From Acetobacteraceae bacterium (GTDB taxonomy: Bacteria > Pseudomonadota > Alphaproteobacteria > Acetobacterales > Acetobacteraceae): a DNA stretch of 7,428 nucleotides. The stretch lies in the NCBI GenBank assembly GCA_003164305.1, contig PLSZ01000256.1, positions 1 to 7,428 of the forward strand, in the 5' to 3' direction. This document shows positions 1-6,091 of the stretch, in pieces (the stretch's first letter is position 1; each line of letters begins with the position of its first letter). Below the pieces are notes generated by a model. The model had not been told where the DNA came from. It saw only the letters and a program-made list of their open reading frames with translations, and ran no database searches. The position numbers and the translations under genes were made by a program.

Positions 1-1848
1 CGCGGCGTGCTGGATCACAACGGCAGGCTGGCGGCCAATGGGATGCGGCGCACCGGAGGGCTGCTGAACGAATTGTCCCGGGTGGTCTACTCCGCGTGCG
101 ACCTGTGCGCGAAGGACCCGACGCACCCGCCATTATGGCAGATCGAGGCCGCGTCCGCCATTCAAGACACGCAGCACAAGACCATCGAATACCACGACGC
201 CGTGCTGGAGATGGACGGCATCCCGGTGGCCTATACGCCGTGGCTCATGCATCCGGACCCCTCGGTGCCGCGGCAATCCGGTATCCTGCCACCGCTTCTG
301 GGCACGTCCTCCAGTCTCGGCGCGTTTTACGGGCAACCATATTACTGGGTGATCGACGGCCAGTCGGACGCGACGATCACGCCGTTCATCACCACCCACG
401 CGGGGGCGGTGCTCGACACACAGTACCGGCGCCGCTTCAACGACGGCACGTTGTTCTTCAACCTGTCCGCCGGATATGAGACCGGGTCGCCGGAAGGCAG
501 CATCGCGACCCGCGGCCAGTTCGCGCTCGACGACACCTGGCGGTGGGGCTTCGACATCAATCGCGCCTCCTCCAGCCAGTACGTGCTCAATCAGCACATC
601 CTGCTCGGGCTGGCCGGCGACTCCAACGTCGAGCCGAGCAACATCTGGCTGGAAGGGTTCGGCGAGGGGTCTTACTCACGCATCGACATGAAGGCCTATC
701 AGGGCCTGGTCACCGTCATATCGACCGATCGGCTGCCGCTGGTGCTGCCGCGCTATGTGTACAGCTATATCGGCACGCCGGACGATCTGGGCGGCCGGCT
801 GTCGGTCGATACCGGCGCGTTCAACGTGGTCCGCGACGACGGCACCAACACAAGGCGCGCCAATCTGACGTTGAACTGGGAGCGGCCGTTCCAGGGTTAC
901 GTCGGTGACCTGTGGAAGGTCACCCTGCACGGCGACGCCGCGGCCTACGACGCCTCGCAGTTGAACGAGTATCCCAACTACGCGCTGCGTCACAACATCG
1001 ACACCGCGCAGGCGCAGCCCGGCGTGGCGGTGGACGCCAGTTGGCCCTGGGCGCGCGACTCCGGAAAATGGGGGACGCAACTGATCGAGCCGAAACTGCA
1101 ACTGGTCGTGCAGCCACGCACCGGGGACAGCCAGTTTCAGCGCATTCCGAACGAGGATAGTCCGGGGTTCGAATTCTCCGACGCCAATCTGTTCGGCTTC
1201 AATCGCTTTCTTGGCATCGACCGGCTGGAGGGCGGGACGCGCCTCAACGCCGCGATGCACGGCGCGTGGTATCTGGGCGGCACCGTGTTCGACGGGCTGA
1301 TCGGCCAGTCGTATCAAACCGGGCCGGACAACATGTTCCCGGTTTCCTCCGGCCTGCACGACACGGTGTCCGACATCGTCGCGCGGGCGTCGTTCTCGCC
1401 CACGCGGTGGCTGGACGTCACCTACCGCACGCGGCTGGACAAGCAGAGCCTGAATACCCGCATGGCGGACGCGACCGTGTCCGTCGGCACCGACAAGTTC
1501 CGGCTGACCGGCGGCTATCTCTACACGACGTTCGATCCGTTCTATTTCTACGACGTGCCGCAACCTTTGCCGGCGACCTCGGCCTACTTCCAGCCTCGCA
1601 ACGAAATCACCGCCGGGGTGTCCAGCCGGTGGGACCATTACCGCTTCACGGTTTCGGCGCGGCGAAACCTGGCGACCAATCAGATGATCTCGTATGGTGC
1701 GACCGCCGCTTACGAGGACGAATGCTTCATCCTCGACGTTCGCTTCACCCGGCGGTTCACCTCGCTTCTGGGCGATAATGGTTCGACGGCTTTGCTGTTC
1801 TTCTTTACGTTCAAGACGGTGGGCCAGTTCGGCTACCGCGCGATCTGA
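1..1848 (+). CDS. lptD: LPS-assembly protein LptD, C-terminal part (5' end outside window)
   Basis: LptD is the outer-membrane beta-barrel that, with the lipoprotein LptE, inserts lipopolysaccharide into the outer leaflet. The frame is open from base 1, so 615 residues are visible and the N-terminal signal peptide and most of the periplasmic OstA-like domain are missing; family members are commonly 700-800 residues. Recognisable family blocks, in visible-residue numbering, are the CDLC pair (C33, C36) followed by a PPLWQIEA stretch, a VAYTPW/HPDPSVPR/SGILPP block near residues 75-97, and IPNEDS (382-387) followed by FSDANLF and GIDRLEGGTR (392-414). The rest alternates aromatic and polar residues as barrel strands do. 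A single late cysteine, C575, sits in YEDECF. The protein ends QFGYRAI, not in the terminal Phe typical of many barrels. surA follows after 16 bases, so the two are probably co-transcribed. The family call is firm. Confidence 0.93.
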   Translation, partial: RGVLDHNGRLAANGMRRTGGLLNELSRVVYSACDLCAKDPTHPPLWQIEAASAIQDTQHKTIEYHDAVLEMDGIPVAYTPWLMHPDPSVPRQSGILPPLLGTSSSLGAFYGQPYYWVIDGQSDATITPFITTHAGAVLDTQYRRRFNDGTLFFNLSAGYETGSPEGSIATRGQFALDDTWRWGFDINRASSSQYVLNQHILLGLAGDSNVEPSNIWLEGFGEGSYSRIDMKAYQGLVTVISTDRLPLVLPRYVYSYIGTPDDLGGRLSVDTGAFNVVRDDGTNTRRANLTLNWERPFQGYVGDLWKVTLHGDAAAYDASQLNEYPNYALRHNIDTAQAQPGVAVDASWPWARDSGKWGTQLIEPKLQLVVQPRTGDSQFQRIPNEDSPGFEFSDANLFGFNRFLGIDRLEGGTRLNAAMHGAWYLGGTVFDGLIGQSYQTGPDNMFPVSSGLHDTVSDIVARASFSPTRWLDVTYRTRLDKQSLNTRMADATVSVGTDKFRLTGGYLYTTFDPFYFYDVPQPLPATSAYFQPRNEITAGVSSRWDHYRFTVSARRNLATNQMISYGATAAYEDECFILDVRFTRRFTSLLGDNGSTALLFFFTFKTVGQFGYRAI

Positions 1849-1851
1849 CAC

Positions 1852-1856
1852 AGGGA
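1852..1856 (+). promoter_or_regulatory. Ribosome binding site of surA
   Basis: AGGGA lies 8 bases before the ATG at 1865, in the 16-base gap after the lptD stop. It supports the ATG at 1865 as the start, over an in-frame upstream start inside lptD or the ATG at 1877. Confidence 0.6.
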
Positions 1857-1864
1857 TACCGAGT

Positions 1865-3367
1865 ATGCCATCCACCATGGGGCCAGCCAGCAAGGGGACG
1901 CTCGCCCGAATTCGCCGCCGGACCAAATTGGGACGTTCCGTATCAGGCAGTTCCTTGTTGGGCCGCTCGGCGGTGGGCGTCAGCAGCGCGTGTGCCGCCA
2001 TCCTCGTGGCGCCGCTGGTCCTGCCGCTGGCCGCATGCGTGCTGCCGGCCTTCTTCACGTCGCCGTCGCTCGCGCAGCCTCGCCCCCCTTCGGCCGGCGG
2101 GCCCACGCGGGCGCCCACGGGGGCTACCACAGGTGCTCCGGTGGTCGGAACGCCGCTGCCGGGCACTCGCATCCTCGCGGTCGTCAACGGCGACGTCATC
2201 ACCAGCGGCGACGTGGAGAACCGCGCCCGCCTGTTCGCTCTGTCCACCGGGCTATCGACCACGCCCGAGGTGATCGACCGGCTGAAGACCCAGATCGCCA
2301 ACCAACTGGTGGACGAAAAGCTGCGGTTGCAGGAAGCGCAACGGCGCAAGGTCGTCGTACCCGACAAGCAAATCGCCGGCGCGATCCACGACATCGAGCA
2401 ACGCAACAACATGCCCGAAGGTGCCTTGCGCGATAAGCTCGCGACCCTGGGCGTCAGTGTCCGCACGCTGATCGACCAAATTCGGGTCCAACTGGCCTGG
2501 ACTCAGGTGCTGCGGGAGCAACTGGCCGAAAAGATCAACATCTCCGACGCCGAGGTCGATGAACAGATGCGCCTGCATGAGGCACAAATGGGCAAACCGG
2601 AATACCGGGTCGGTGAGATATTCATTCCCGTCGATGATCCCGGCAACATCGCCGACGCGCAACGCTTCGCCGAGACGGTGATCGGCGAACTGCGCTCGGG
2701 CGCCGCGTTCTCCGCCGTCGCGGCGCAGTTCAGCCAGACCCAGACCGCTCTGGAAGGCGGCGAACTGGGCTGGTTGCAACCCAATCAGCTCGATCCGCAG
2801 GTGGCGCGGCTGGTGACGGAAATGCCGGTCGGCGCGATCAGCAATCCGGTGAAGGTGCCCGGCGGCTTCGATATCGTCACCGTGCAGGCGAAGCGGCAGG
2901 TCGGCAACGACATGGGGACGTTCATCTCCTTGCGTCAGGTGTTCCTGCCTTTCGCCGAGACCCTGGATCCGCAGCACCCCACCGAGCAACAGCGGGAAGC
3001 GCTGGAAAAAGCGCGCTCCTTGTCCTCGAGCGTCAAAAGCTGCGCGCAAATGGAACAGGCCGCGAAGGTCAATCCCTCGCCGAGAGCGGTGGACCCTGGC
3101 GAGGTACGGCTGGAAACCGTCAACCCGGCGCCGTTCCGCGATCTGCTGACCCGGTTGCCGGTGAATGAGGCCAGTCAGCCGCTGGTCGCCGCCGATGGCA
3201 TCGCGGTGATCATCATCTGCTCAAAGGAGCAGAAAAACACGGCGACGTTGACCAAGGAGGACATCAGGCGCCGGCTGATCACCGACCGGGTGGAGATGGT
3301 GTCGCGGCAATTGATGCGCGATCTGCGGCGGAAGGCGACGATCCAGCGATTCGACCACGCGGCGTGA
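1865..3367 (+). CDS. surA: Periplasmic chaperone / parvulin-like peptidyl-prolyl isomerase SurA
   Basis: SurA escorts unfolded outer-membrane proteins, LptD among its known clients, across the periplasm to the BAM complex. The 500-residue product has a long Arg-rich leader (RRR at 17-19), a hydrophobic core (about 43-65) and a likely signal peptidase I site after SLA (68-70). A Pro/Gly/Thr-rich linker follows to about 100. The SurA N-domain starts at ILAVVNGDVIT (103-113) and runs to about 235. A parvulin-type domain spans about 246-343 (GGELGWLQPNQLDPQV at 298-313), a second, more diverged one about 352-455, and a closing helix 460-492. Positions where active parvulins carry histidines appear to be E251 and D336 in the first domain, so isomerase activity is doubtful while chaperone function is not. 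The start is chosen for the Shine-Dalgarno sequence and because it lies just after lptD. An LAAC lipobox-like motif (55-58) lies inside the leader. Confidence 0.9.
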   Translation: MPSTMGPASKGTLARIRRRTKLGRSVSGSSLLGRSAVGVSSACAAILVAPLVLPLAACVLPAFFTSPSLAQPRPPSAGGPTRAPTGATTGAPVVGTPLPGTRILAVVNGDVITSGDVENRARLFALSTGLSTTPEVIDRLKTQIANQLVDEKLRLQEAQRRKVVVPDKQIAGAIHDIEQRNNMPEGALRDKLATLGVSVRTLIDQIRVQLAWTQVLREQLAEKINISDAEVDEQMRLHEAQMGKPEYRVGEIFIPVDDPGNIADAQRFAETVIGELRSGAAFSAVAAQFSQTQTALEGGELGWLQPNQLDPQVARLVTEMPVGAISNPVKVPGGFDIVTVQAKRQVGNDMGTFISLRQVFLPFAETLDPQHPTEQQREALEKARSLSSSVKSCAQMEQAAKVNPSPRAVDPGEVRLETVNPAPFRDLLTRLPVNEASQPLVAADGIAVIIICSKEQKNTATLTKEDIRRRLITDRVEMVSRQLMRDLRRKATIQRFDHAA

Positions 3368-5260
3368 TCAACCGGCGCTTTCCATCCGCACGCCCGGATG
3401 GAAATGCGCGTAGACCCTTCGCGCGATTTCCTTATTGATCCCGGGCGCGGCTTCCAGATCGCCAAGCCCCGCCATTTTCACCCCGCGGGCCGAGCCGAAA
3501 TGGTTCAACAGCGCGCGCTTGCGGGCGGCACCGATGCCCTGCACCTCGTCCAGTTCGCTTTGCCGGATCGCTTTCGACCGGCCGGCGCGATGCGTGGTGA
3601 TCGCGAAACGATGCGCTTCGTCGCGGATGCGTTGCAGGAAGTAAAGCACCGGATCGCGAGGCGGTAACTGGAACGGCTCCATTCCGTCGGTGTGCAGCCA
3701 CTCGCGGCCGGCGTCGCGATCCGGGCCCTTGGCGATCGCCACCAGTTTCACGTCGGACACCCCGAGTTCGTCCAGCACCGCGCGCACCGCCGACAACTGA
3801 CCCGCGCCACCGTCGATCAGCACGACGTCCGGCCAGTCCGAGGCTGGCGCGCCCTCCGCCTGTTCCTTCAACCCGCGCGAGAAACGCCGGGTCAGAACCT
3901 CCTTCATCATGGCGAAATCATCGCCCGGAGCGATCGCCCCGCGAATGCCGAATTTTCGATACGCGGCCTTGTTGAACCCTTCCGGGCCCGAGACGATCAT
4001 CACGCCGTACGGATTGGTCCCCATGATGTGGGAGTTGTCGTACACCTCGATCCGTTCCGGTGTCGTATCCATGCCGAACAGTTTCGCGACACCTTCCAGC
4101 AGCTTCGCCTGACCGGCGGATTCGGCCAACTTCCGTTCCAGCGCCTCGCGCGCGTTGATTTCGGCGTGCTGGATGACGGCGTGTTTTTCGCCGCGTCTGG
4201 GCACCGCGATTTCCACCTTGCGGCCGGCTTTCAGCGTCAGCGCCTCGGCCACCAGAGCCTGTTCCGGCAGCTCATGATTGATCAGCACCAGCGCCGGCGG
4301 TGGTTTGTCATCGTAAAATTGCCCGATGAAGGCGCTGAGCACTTCGGGCGCTTCCTCGGCGCGGGTATGGGTCGGGAAGAAAGCCCGGTTGCCGTTATTC
4401 CGGCCGCCGCGGACGAAGAATACCTGCACGCAGGTCTGGCCGGCGATCTGCCACGCGGCGATGACGTCGGCGTTCTCCAGGCTGGCCGGATTCACCACGT
4501 CGTTGCCTTGCACGAACGTCAGCGCACGGATCCGGTCCCGCACCGCGGCGGCCCGCTCGAACTCCAGCCGTTCGGCGGCCTGTTCCATCTCCCCGGCGAG
4601 TTCCTGTTGCACGACCCCGGATTTGCCGGAGAGAAAAGTCTTCGCCTGTCCGACAAGCTTGCCGTACTCGTCTTCGCTGATGCGCCCCACGCATGGGCCC
4701 GAGCAACGCTTGATCTGAAACAGCAGACAAGGCCGCGAGCGATTGGCGAACACCGTATCGGCGCAGGAACGCAACAAAAACACGCGTTGCATCGCCGTCA
4801 CGGTCTGGTTGACGGCCCAGGCGGAGGCGAAGGGACCGTAGAAGGAACCTTTGCGGGTGCGGGCGCCGCGGTGCTTGGCGATCTGCGGATAAGGATGATC
4901 TTCCGTCAGCATCAGCCATGGATAGGATTTGTCGTCCCGCAGCACGATGTTGAACCGCGGCTTAAGGCGTTTGATAAGGTTCGCTTCCAGCAGCAGCGCC
5001 TCGGCCTCGGTATGGGTGGTGATGACCTCCATCGAGACCGTCTCGGACACCATGCGTCGCAGGCGTTCCGGCAGACGGCCGATCTGAGTGTAGGACAGCA
5101 CCCGGCGTTTCAGGTTGCGCGCCTTGCCGACGTAGAGCGCGTCGCCTTTGTGGTCGAGCATGCGGTACACGCCGGGGTTGGCCGGCATGGTTTCCATCGC
5201 CGCCTCGATCACGGCGACGCCTTTGATAGGCTCGGGCGCGTCTGCCTCCGGTGGGCTCAT
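3368..5260 (-). CDS. uvrC: Excinuclease ABC subunit C (UvrC)
   Basis: UvrC makes both incisions around a DNA lesion after UvrB has been loaded, in nucleotide excision repair. The 630 residues match the usual family length and all domains are present. The GIY-YIG nuclease for the 3' cut has GVY (30-32), YVG (43-45), R48 and E92. Four cysteines, C166, C178, C186 and C190, have the same spacing as the Fe-S cysteines of E. coli UvrC. A UVR helix pair that contacts UvrB spans about 220-247. The RNase H-like nuclease for the 5' cut has D408 in YDNSH, D447, D483 in LIDGGAG, and H550 or H557. The tandem helix-hairpin-helix DNA-binding tail is about 572-620. The ATG at 5260 has no clear Shine-Dalgarno sequence; M22, preceded by GAGG, is an alternative but leaves only eight residues before GVYRM. 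It is convergent with surA, stop against stop. Confidence 0.97.
   Translation of the reverse strand: MSPPEADAPEPIKGVAVIEAAMETMPANPGVYRMLDHKGDALYVGKARNLKRRVLSYTQIGRLPERLRRMVSETVSMEVITTHTEAEALLLEANLIKRLKPRFNIVLRDDKSYPWLMLTEDHPYPQIAKHRGARTRKGSFYGPFASAWAVNQTVTAMQRVFLLRSCADTVFANRSRPCLLFQIKRCSGPCVGRISEDEYGKLVGQAKTFLSGKSGVVQQELAGEMEQAAERLEFERAAAVRDRIRALTFVQGNDVVNPASLENADVIAAWQIAGQTCVQVFFVRGGRNNGNRAFFPTHTRAEEAPEVLSAFIGQFYDDKPPPALVLINHELPEQALVAEALTLKAGRKVEIAVPRRGEKHAVIQHAEINAREALERKLAESAGQAKLLEGVAKLFGMDTTPERIEVYDNSHIMGTNPYGVMIVSGPEGFNKAAYRKFGIRGAIAPGDDFAMMKEVLTRRFSRGLKEQAEGAPASDWPDVVLIDGGAGQLSAVRAVLDELGVSDVKLVAIAKGPDRDAGREWLHTDGMEPFQLPPRDPVLYFLQRIRDEAHRFAITTHRAGRSKAIRQSELDEVQGIGAARKRALLNHFGSARGVKMAGLGDLEAAPGINKEIARRVYAHFHPGVRMESAG
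3375..3409. terminator. Hairpin in the surA-uvrC convergent junction, candidate bidirectional terminator
   Basis: A perfect 10-base inverted repeat (arms 3379-3388 and 3395-3404, six-base loop) is extended outward by GCGC on both sides (3375-3378 and 3406-3409) with one bulged T at 3405. It begins 8 bases after the surA stop and lies inside the last codons of uvrC, encoding roughly [10 protein letters not shown]. No U tract follows on either strand, so this is not a textbook intrinsic terminator. It may instead be a transcript 3'-end stabiliser or a Rho-assisted end. The structure is seen directly; the function is inferred from its place between convergent genes that have no spacer. Confidence 0.5.
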
Positions 5261-5290
5261 GCGGTGAGTTTACCGTGACCCGGGTGGACC

Positions 5291-5311
5291 GGGGGAAGGG
5301 GAAGGGGCGGG
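5291..5311 (+). other. Potential G-quadruplex motif upstream of uvrC
   Basis: Four G-runs of 5, 4, 4 and 3 are separated by loops of 2, 2 and 1 bases on the + strand, which fits the canonical quadruplex pattern. It lies 30 bases before the uvrC start codon, so the uvrC leader RNA carries the matching C-rich tract and the G-rich strand is the transcription template. Folding and any effect on uvrC expression or on replication nearby are inference. Confidence 0.45.
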
Positions 5312-5363
5312 TTCATTCTCGAAATCCCGGCCGGGGGCGTGCCTTCGTGCCATTTCGTACCTT

Positions 5364-5403
5364 GAATCTCGCTAAATTTTGTATACCGTTTATCAATTGA
5401 GTC
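5364..5403. promoter_or_regulatory. Two GANTC (CcrM-type methylation) sites
   Basis: GAATC at 5364-5368 and GAGTC at 5399-5403 match the target of the cell-cycle methylase CcrM of alphaproteobacteria. Two sites in 383 bases is about what chance gives, so they count only as supporting context for the origin hypothesis. Confidence 0.35.
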
Positions 5404-5416
5404 GCAGTCCAGCCTG

Positions 5417-5429
5417 TATCAATGGGTTA
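5417..5429 (+). promoter_or_regulatory. IHF binding site consensus
   Basis: TATCAATGGGTTA fits WATCAA-N4-TTR at every defined position. It ends six bases before the first DnaA box, the sort of placement seen where IHF bends DNA to help origin assembly. Binding itself is inferred. Confidence 0.5.
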
Positions 5430-5434
5430 GCCGG

Positions 5435-5443
5435 TCATCCACA
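5435..5443 (+). promoter_or_regulatory. DnaA box, one mismatch
   Basis: TCATCCACA differs from the TTATCCACA consensus only at the second base. It faces the perfect box at 5449-5457 across a five-base spacer; the shared ATCCACA/TGTGGAT arms form a perfect 7-base inverted repeat. Confidence 0.5.
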
Positions 5444-5448
5444 CAACC

Positions 5449-5457
5449 TGTGGATAA
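5449..5457 (-). promoter_or_regulatory. DnaA box, perfect consensus
   Basis: TGTGGATAA is the exact complement of the DnaA box TTATCCACA. A perfect nonamer is unlikely by chance in a 383-base gap, and it stands next to a near-perfect partner, so binding by DnaA is plausible. Confidence 0.6.
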
Positions 5458-5512
5458 CCCTGTCGACAAGGTTTTTGACAACTCGATGAACATGGCGGTT
5501 TCCCTGGCGTTC

Positions 5513-5527
5513 TTAAGTATTGATTAA
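5513..5527. promoter_or_regulatory. CtrA binding site consensus (TTAA-N7-TTAA)
   Basis: TTAA at 5513-5516 and TTAA at 5524-5527 are separated by exactly seven bases, the full consensus of the alphaproteobacterial cell-cycle regulator CtrA. It lies 55 bases from the perfect DnaA box. In Caulobacter CtrA sites in the origin silence replication. The region is AT-rich, which raises the chance of a random match somewhat. Confidence 0.45.
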
Positions 5528-5643
5528 TTTTTACTCATCAAGGAACTCGTTGATTTCATTGCTATATTTGTCCCGTATATAAATCGGTCCCGACGCGGCA
5601 CGGCATAAAATGGCGCCGGCCGCAAGTCCGAAAAGGGGTGTGA

Positions 5644-6072
5644 TCAGTTTCCTCGGCGACGCTCGATTTCCACCCCGGCGGAGGCCGAGTCAGGGAAAAC
5701 ATCCAGCTTCTCCACGCGAACCCGCGCCAGCCGCACCCGATTGTCGGTCAGGCACGTCTCGGCGATCCGCTCGGCCAGGGTTTCAGCCAACCGGACATGC
5801 CCGGAGGCGACGATCCGGCGCACATCGTTGGCGATCTGCTCGTAATCGACCACGCGCGGCAACTCGTCTCGGCCCACCCCATTTCGGGACATGGCGACCC
5901 GGGACAGCGGTCGGGCGCCATCGTCCTCCACGCCGAGATCGACGTTGATGCGAACGCGCTGCGGCGCCTCGTGCTCCGGCGGGTGCACGCCGATGCTGGC
6001 TTGCAGCACCATGTCGCGCAGGAACACGTGGCGCAGTCCGGTGGCGGCGTCGGCGATTCTGGGCGAGTCCAT
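5644..6072 (-). CDS. folB: Dihydroneopterin aldolase (or the related epimerase FolX)
   Basis: FolB cleaves 7,8-dihydroneopterin to 6-hydroxymethyl-dihydropterin and glycolaldehyde in cytoplasmic folate synthesis. The 142-residue protein has the family layout: IGVHPPEHEAPQRV at 27-40 (E33 near the substrate site), DYEQI at 76-80 (Y77), the LAETLAERIA helix at 95-104 (E97 at the pterin-binding position) and VRVEKLDVF at 118-126 with the expected catalytic lysine K122. Between residues 50 and 74 there is a loop about ten residues longer than in E. coli FolB. The ATG is set by a strong Shine-Dalgarno sequence. It is the last gene of the uvrB-reductase-folB group; 19 bases separate it from the reductase stop. 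Beside a FolM-like reductase it could also be the dihydroneopterin-triphosphate epimerase FolX, which sequence alone does not rule out. Confidence 0.88.
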   Translation of the reverse strand: MDSPRIADAATGLRHVFLRDMVLQASIGVHPPEHEAPQRVRINVDLGVEDDGARPLSRVAMSRNGVGRDELPRVVDYEQIANDVRRIVASGHVRLAETLAERIAETCLTDNRVRLARVRVEKLDVFPDSASAGVEIERRRGN

Positions 6073-6078
6073 GGGTGG

Positions 6079-6085
6079 CTCCTTT
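6079..6085 (-). promoter_or_regulatory. Ribosome binding site of folB
   Basis: AAAGGAG stands six bases before the folB ATG, inside the 19-base gap after the reductase stop. It is the strongest Shine-Dalgarno sequence in the window and fixes the folB start. Confidence 0.8.
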
Positions 6086-6091
6086 ATGCGC

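Larger units (their letters stand above)
5361..5590. other. Candidate chromosomal replication origin in the uvrC-folB gap
   Basis: The gap from 5261 to 5643 holds no credible gene. From about 5361 to 5590 it is markedly AT-rich; by hand count 25 of 80 bases at 5511-5590 are G or C, against a clearly GC-rich surround. Within it, in order, are two GANTC sites (5364-5368, 5399-5403), a perfect IHF consensus (5417-5429), two facing DnaA boxes (5435-5443, 5449-5457), a degenerate third box (5461-5469, two mismatches), a perfect CtrA consensus (5513-5527) and an AT-rich run that could serve as the unwinding element. DnaA, IHF and CtrA sites together characterise the Caulobacter origin. The sites are seen directly; that this is oriC is inference. 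The flanking genes are not the hemE/maf-type neighbours known from some other alphaproteobacteria. A CtrA-controlled uvrC promoter is the main alternative. Confidence 0.5.

Noticed and set aside
676..2466. A 596-codon open frame antisense to lptD and surA
   Set aside because: It opposes two clearly real genes, its translation is Arg/Pro/Gly-rich without a recognisable domain, and such frames are common in GC-rich DNA.
3692..5278. A 528-codon open frame antisense to uvrC
   Set aside because: The uvrC reading is unambiguous across all its domains; the antisense product is His/Arg-rich and looks like a codon-bias shadow.
5370..5400. A sigma-70 promoter for uvrC around the GTATAC and TTGATA words on the - strand
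   Set aside because: The hexamers are not at workable spacing (five bases apart), and no other pairing scores well by eye; uvrC must have a promoter, but I cannot place it.
5460..5476. Imperfect palindrome around TGTCGACA followed by five T residues, as a terminator
   Set aside because: The stem is short and mismatched with a tight loop, and no + strand gene lies upstream that it could terminate.
5475..5480. TTGACA as a sigma-70 -35 box
   Set aside because: No acceptable -10 hexamer lies 16-18 bases downstream, and no + strand gene follows.
5261..5643. LexA (SOS) box of the alphaproteobacterial type GTTC-N7-GTTC or GAAC-N7-GAAC before uvrC
   Set aside because: Isolated GTTC and GAAC words occur, but none with the required spacing.
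5585..5643. Intrinsic terminator after folB
   Set aside because: GGCGCC/GGCCGG words can form only short competing stems, and no clear stem with a U tract follows on the - strand.
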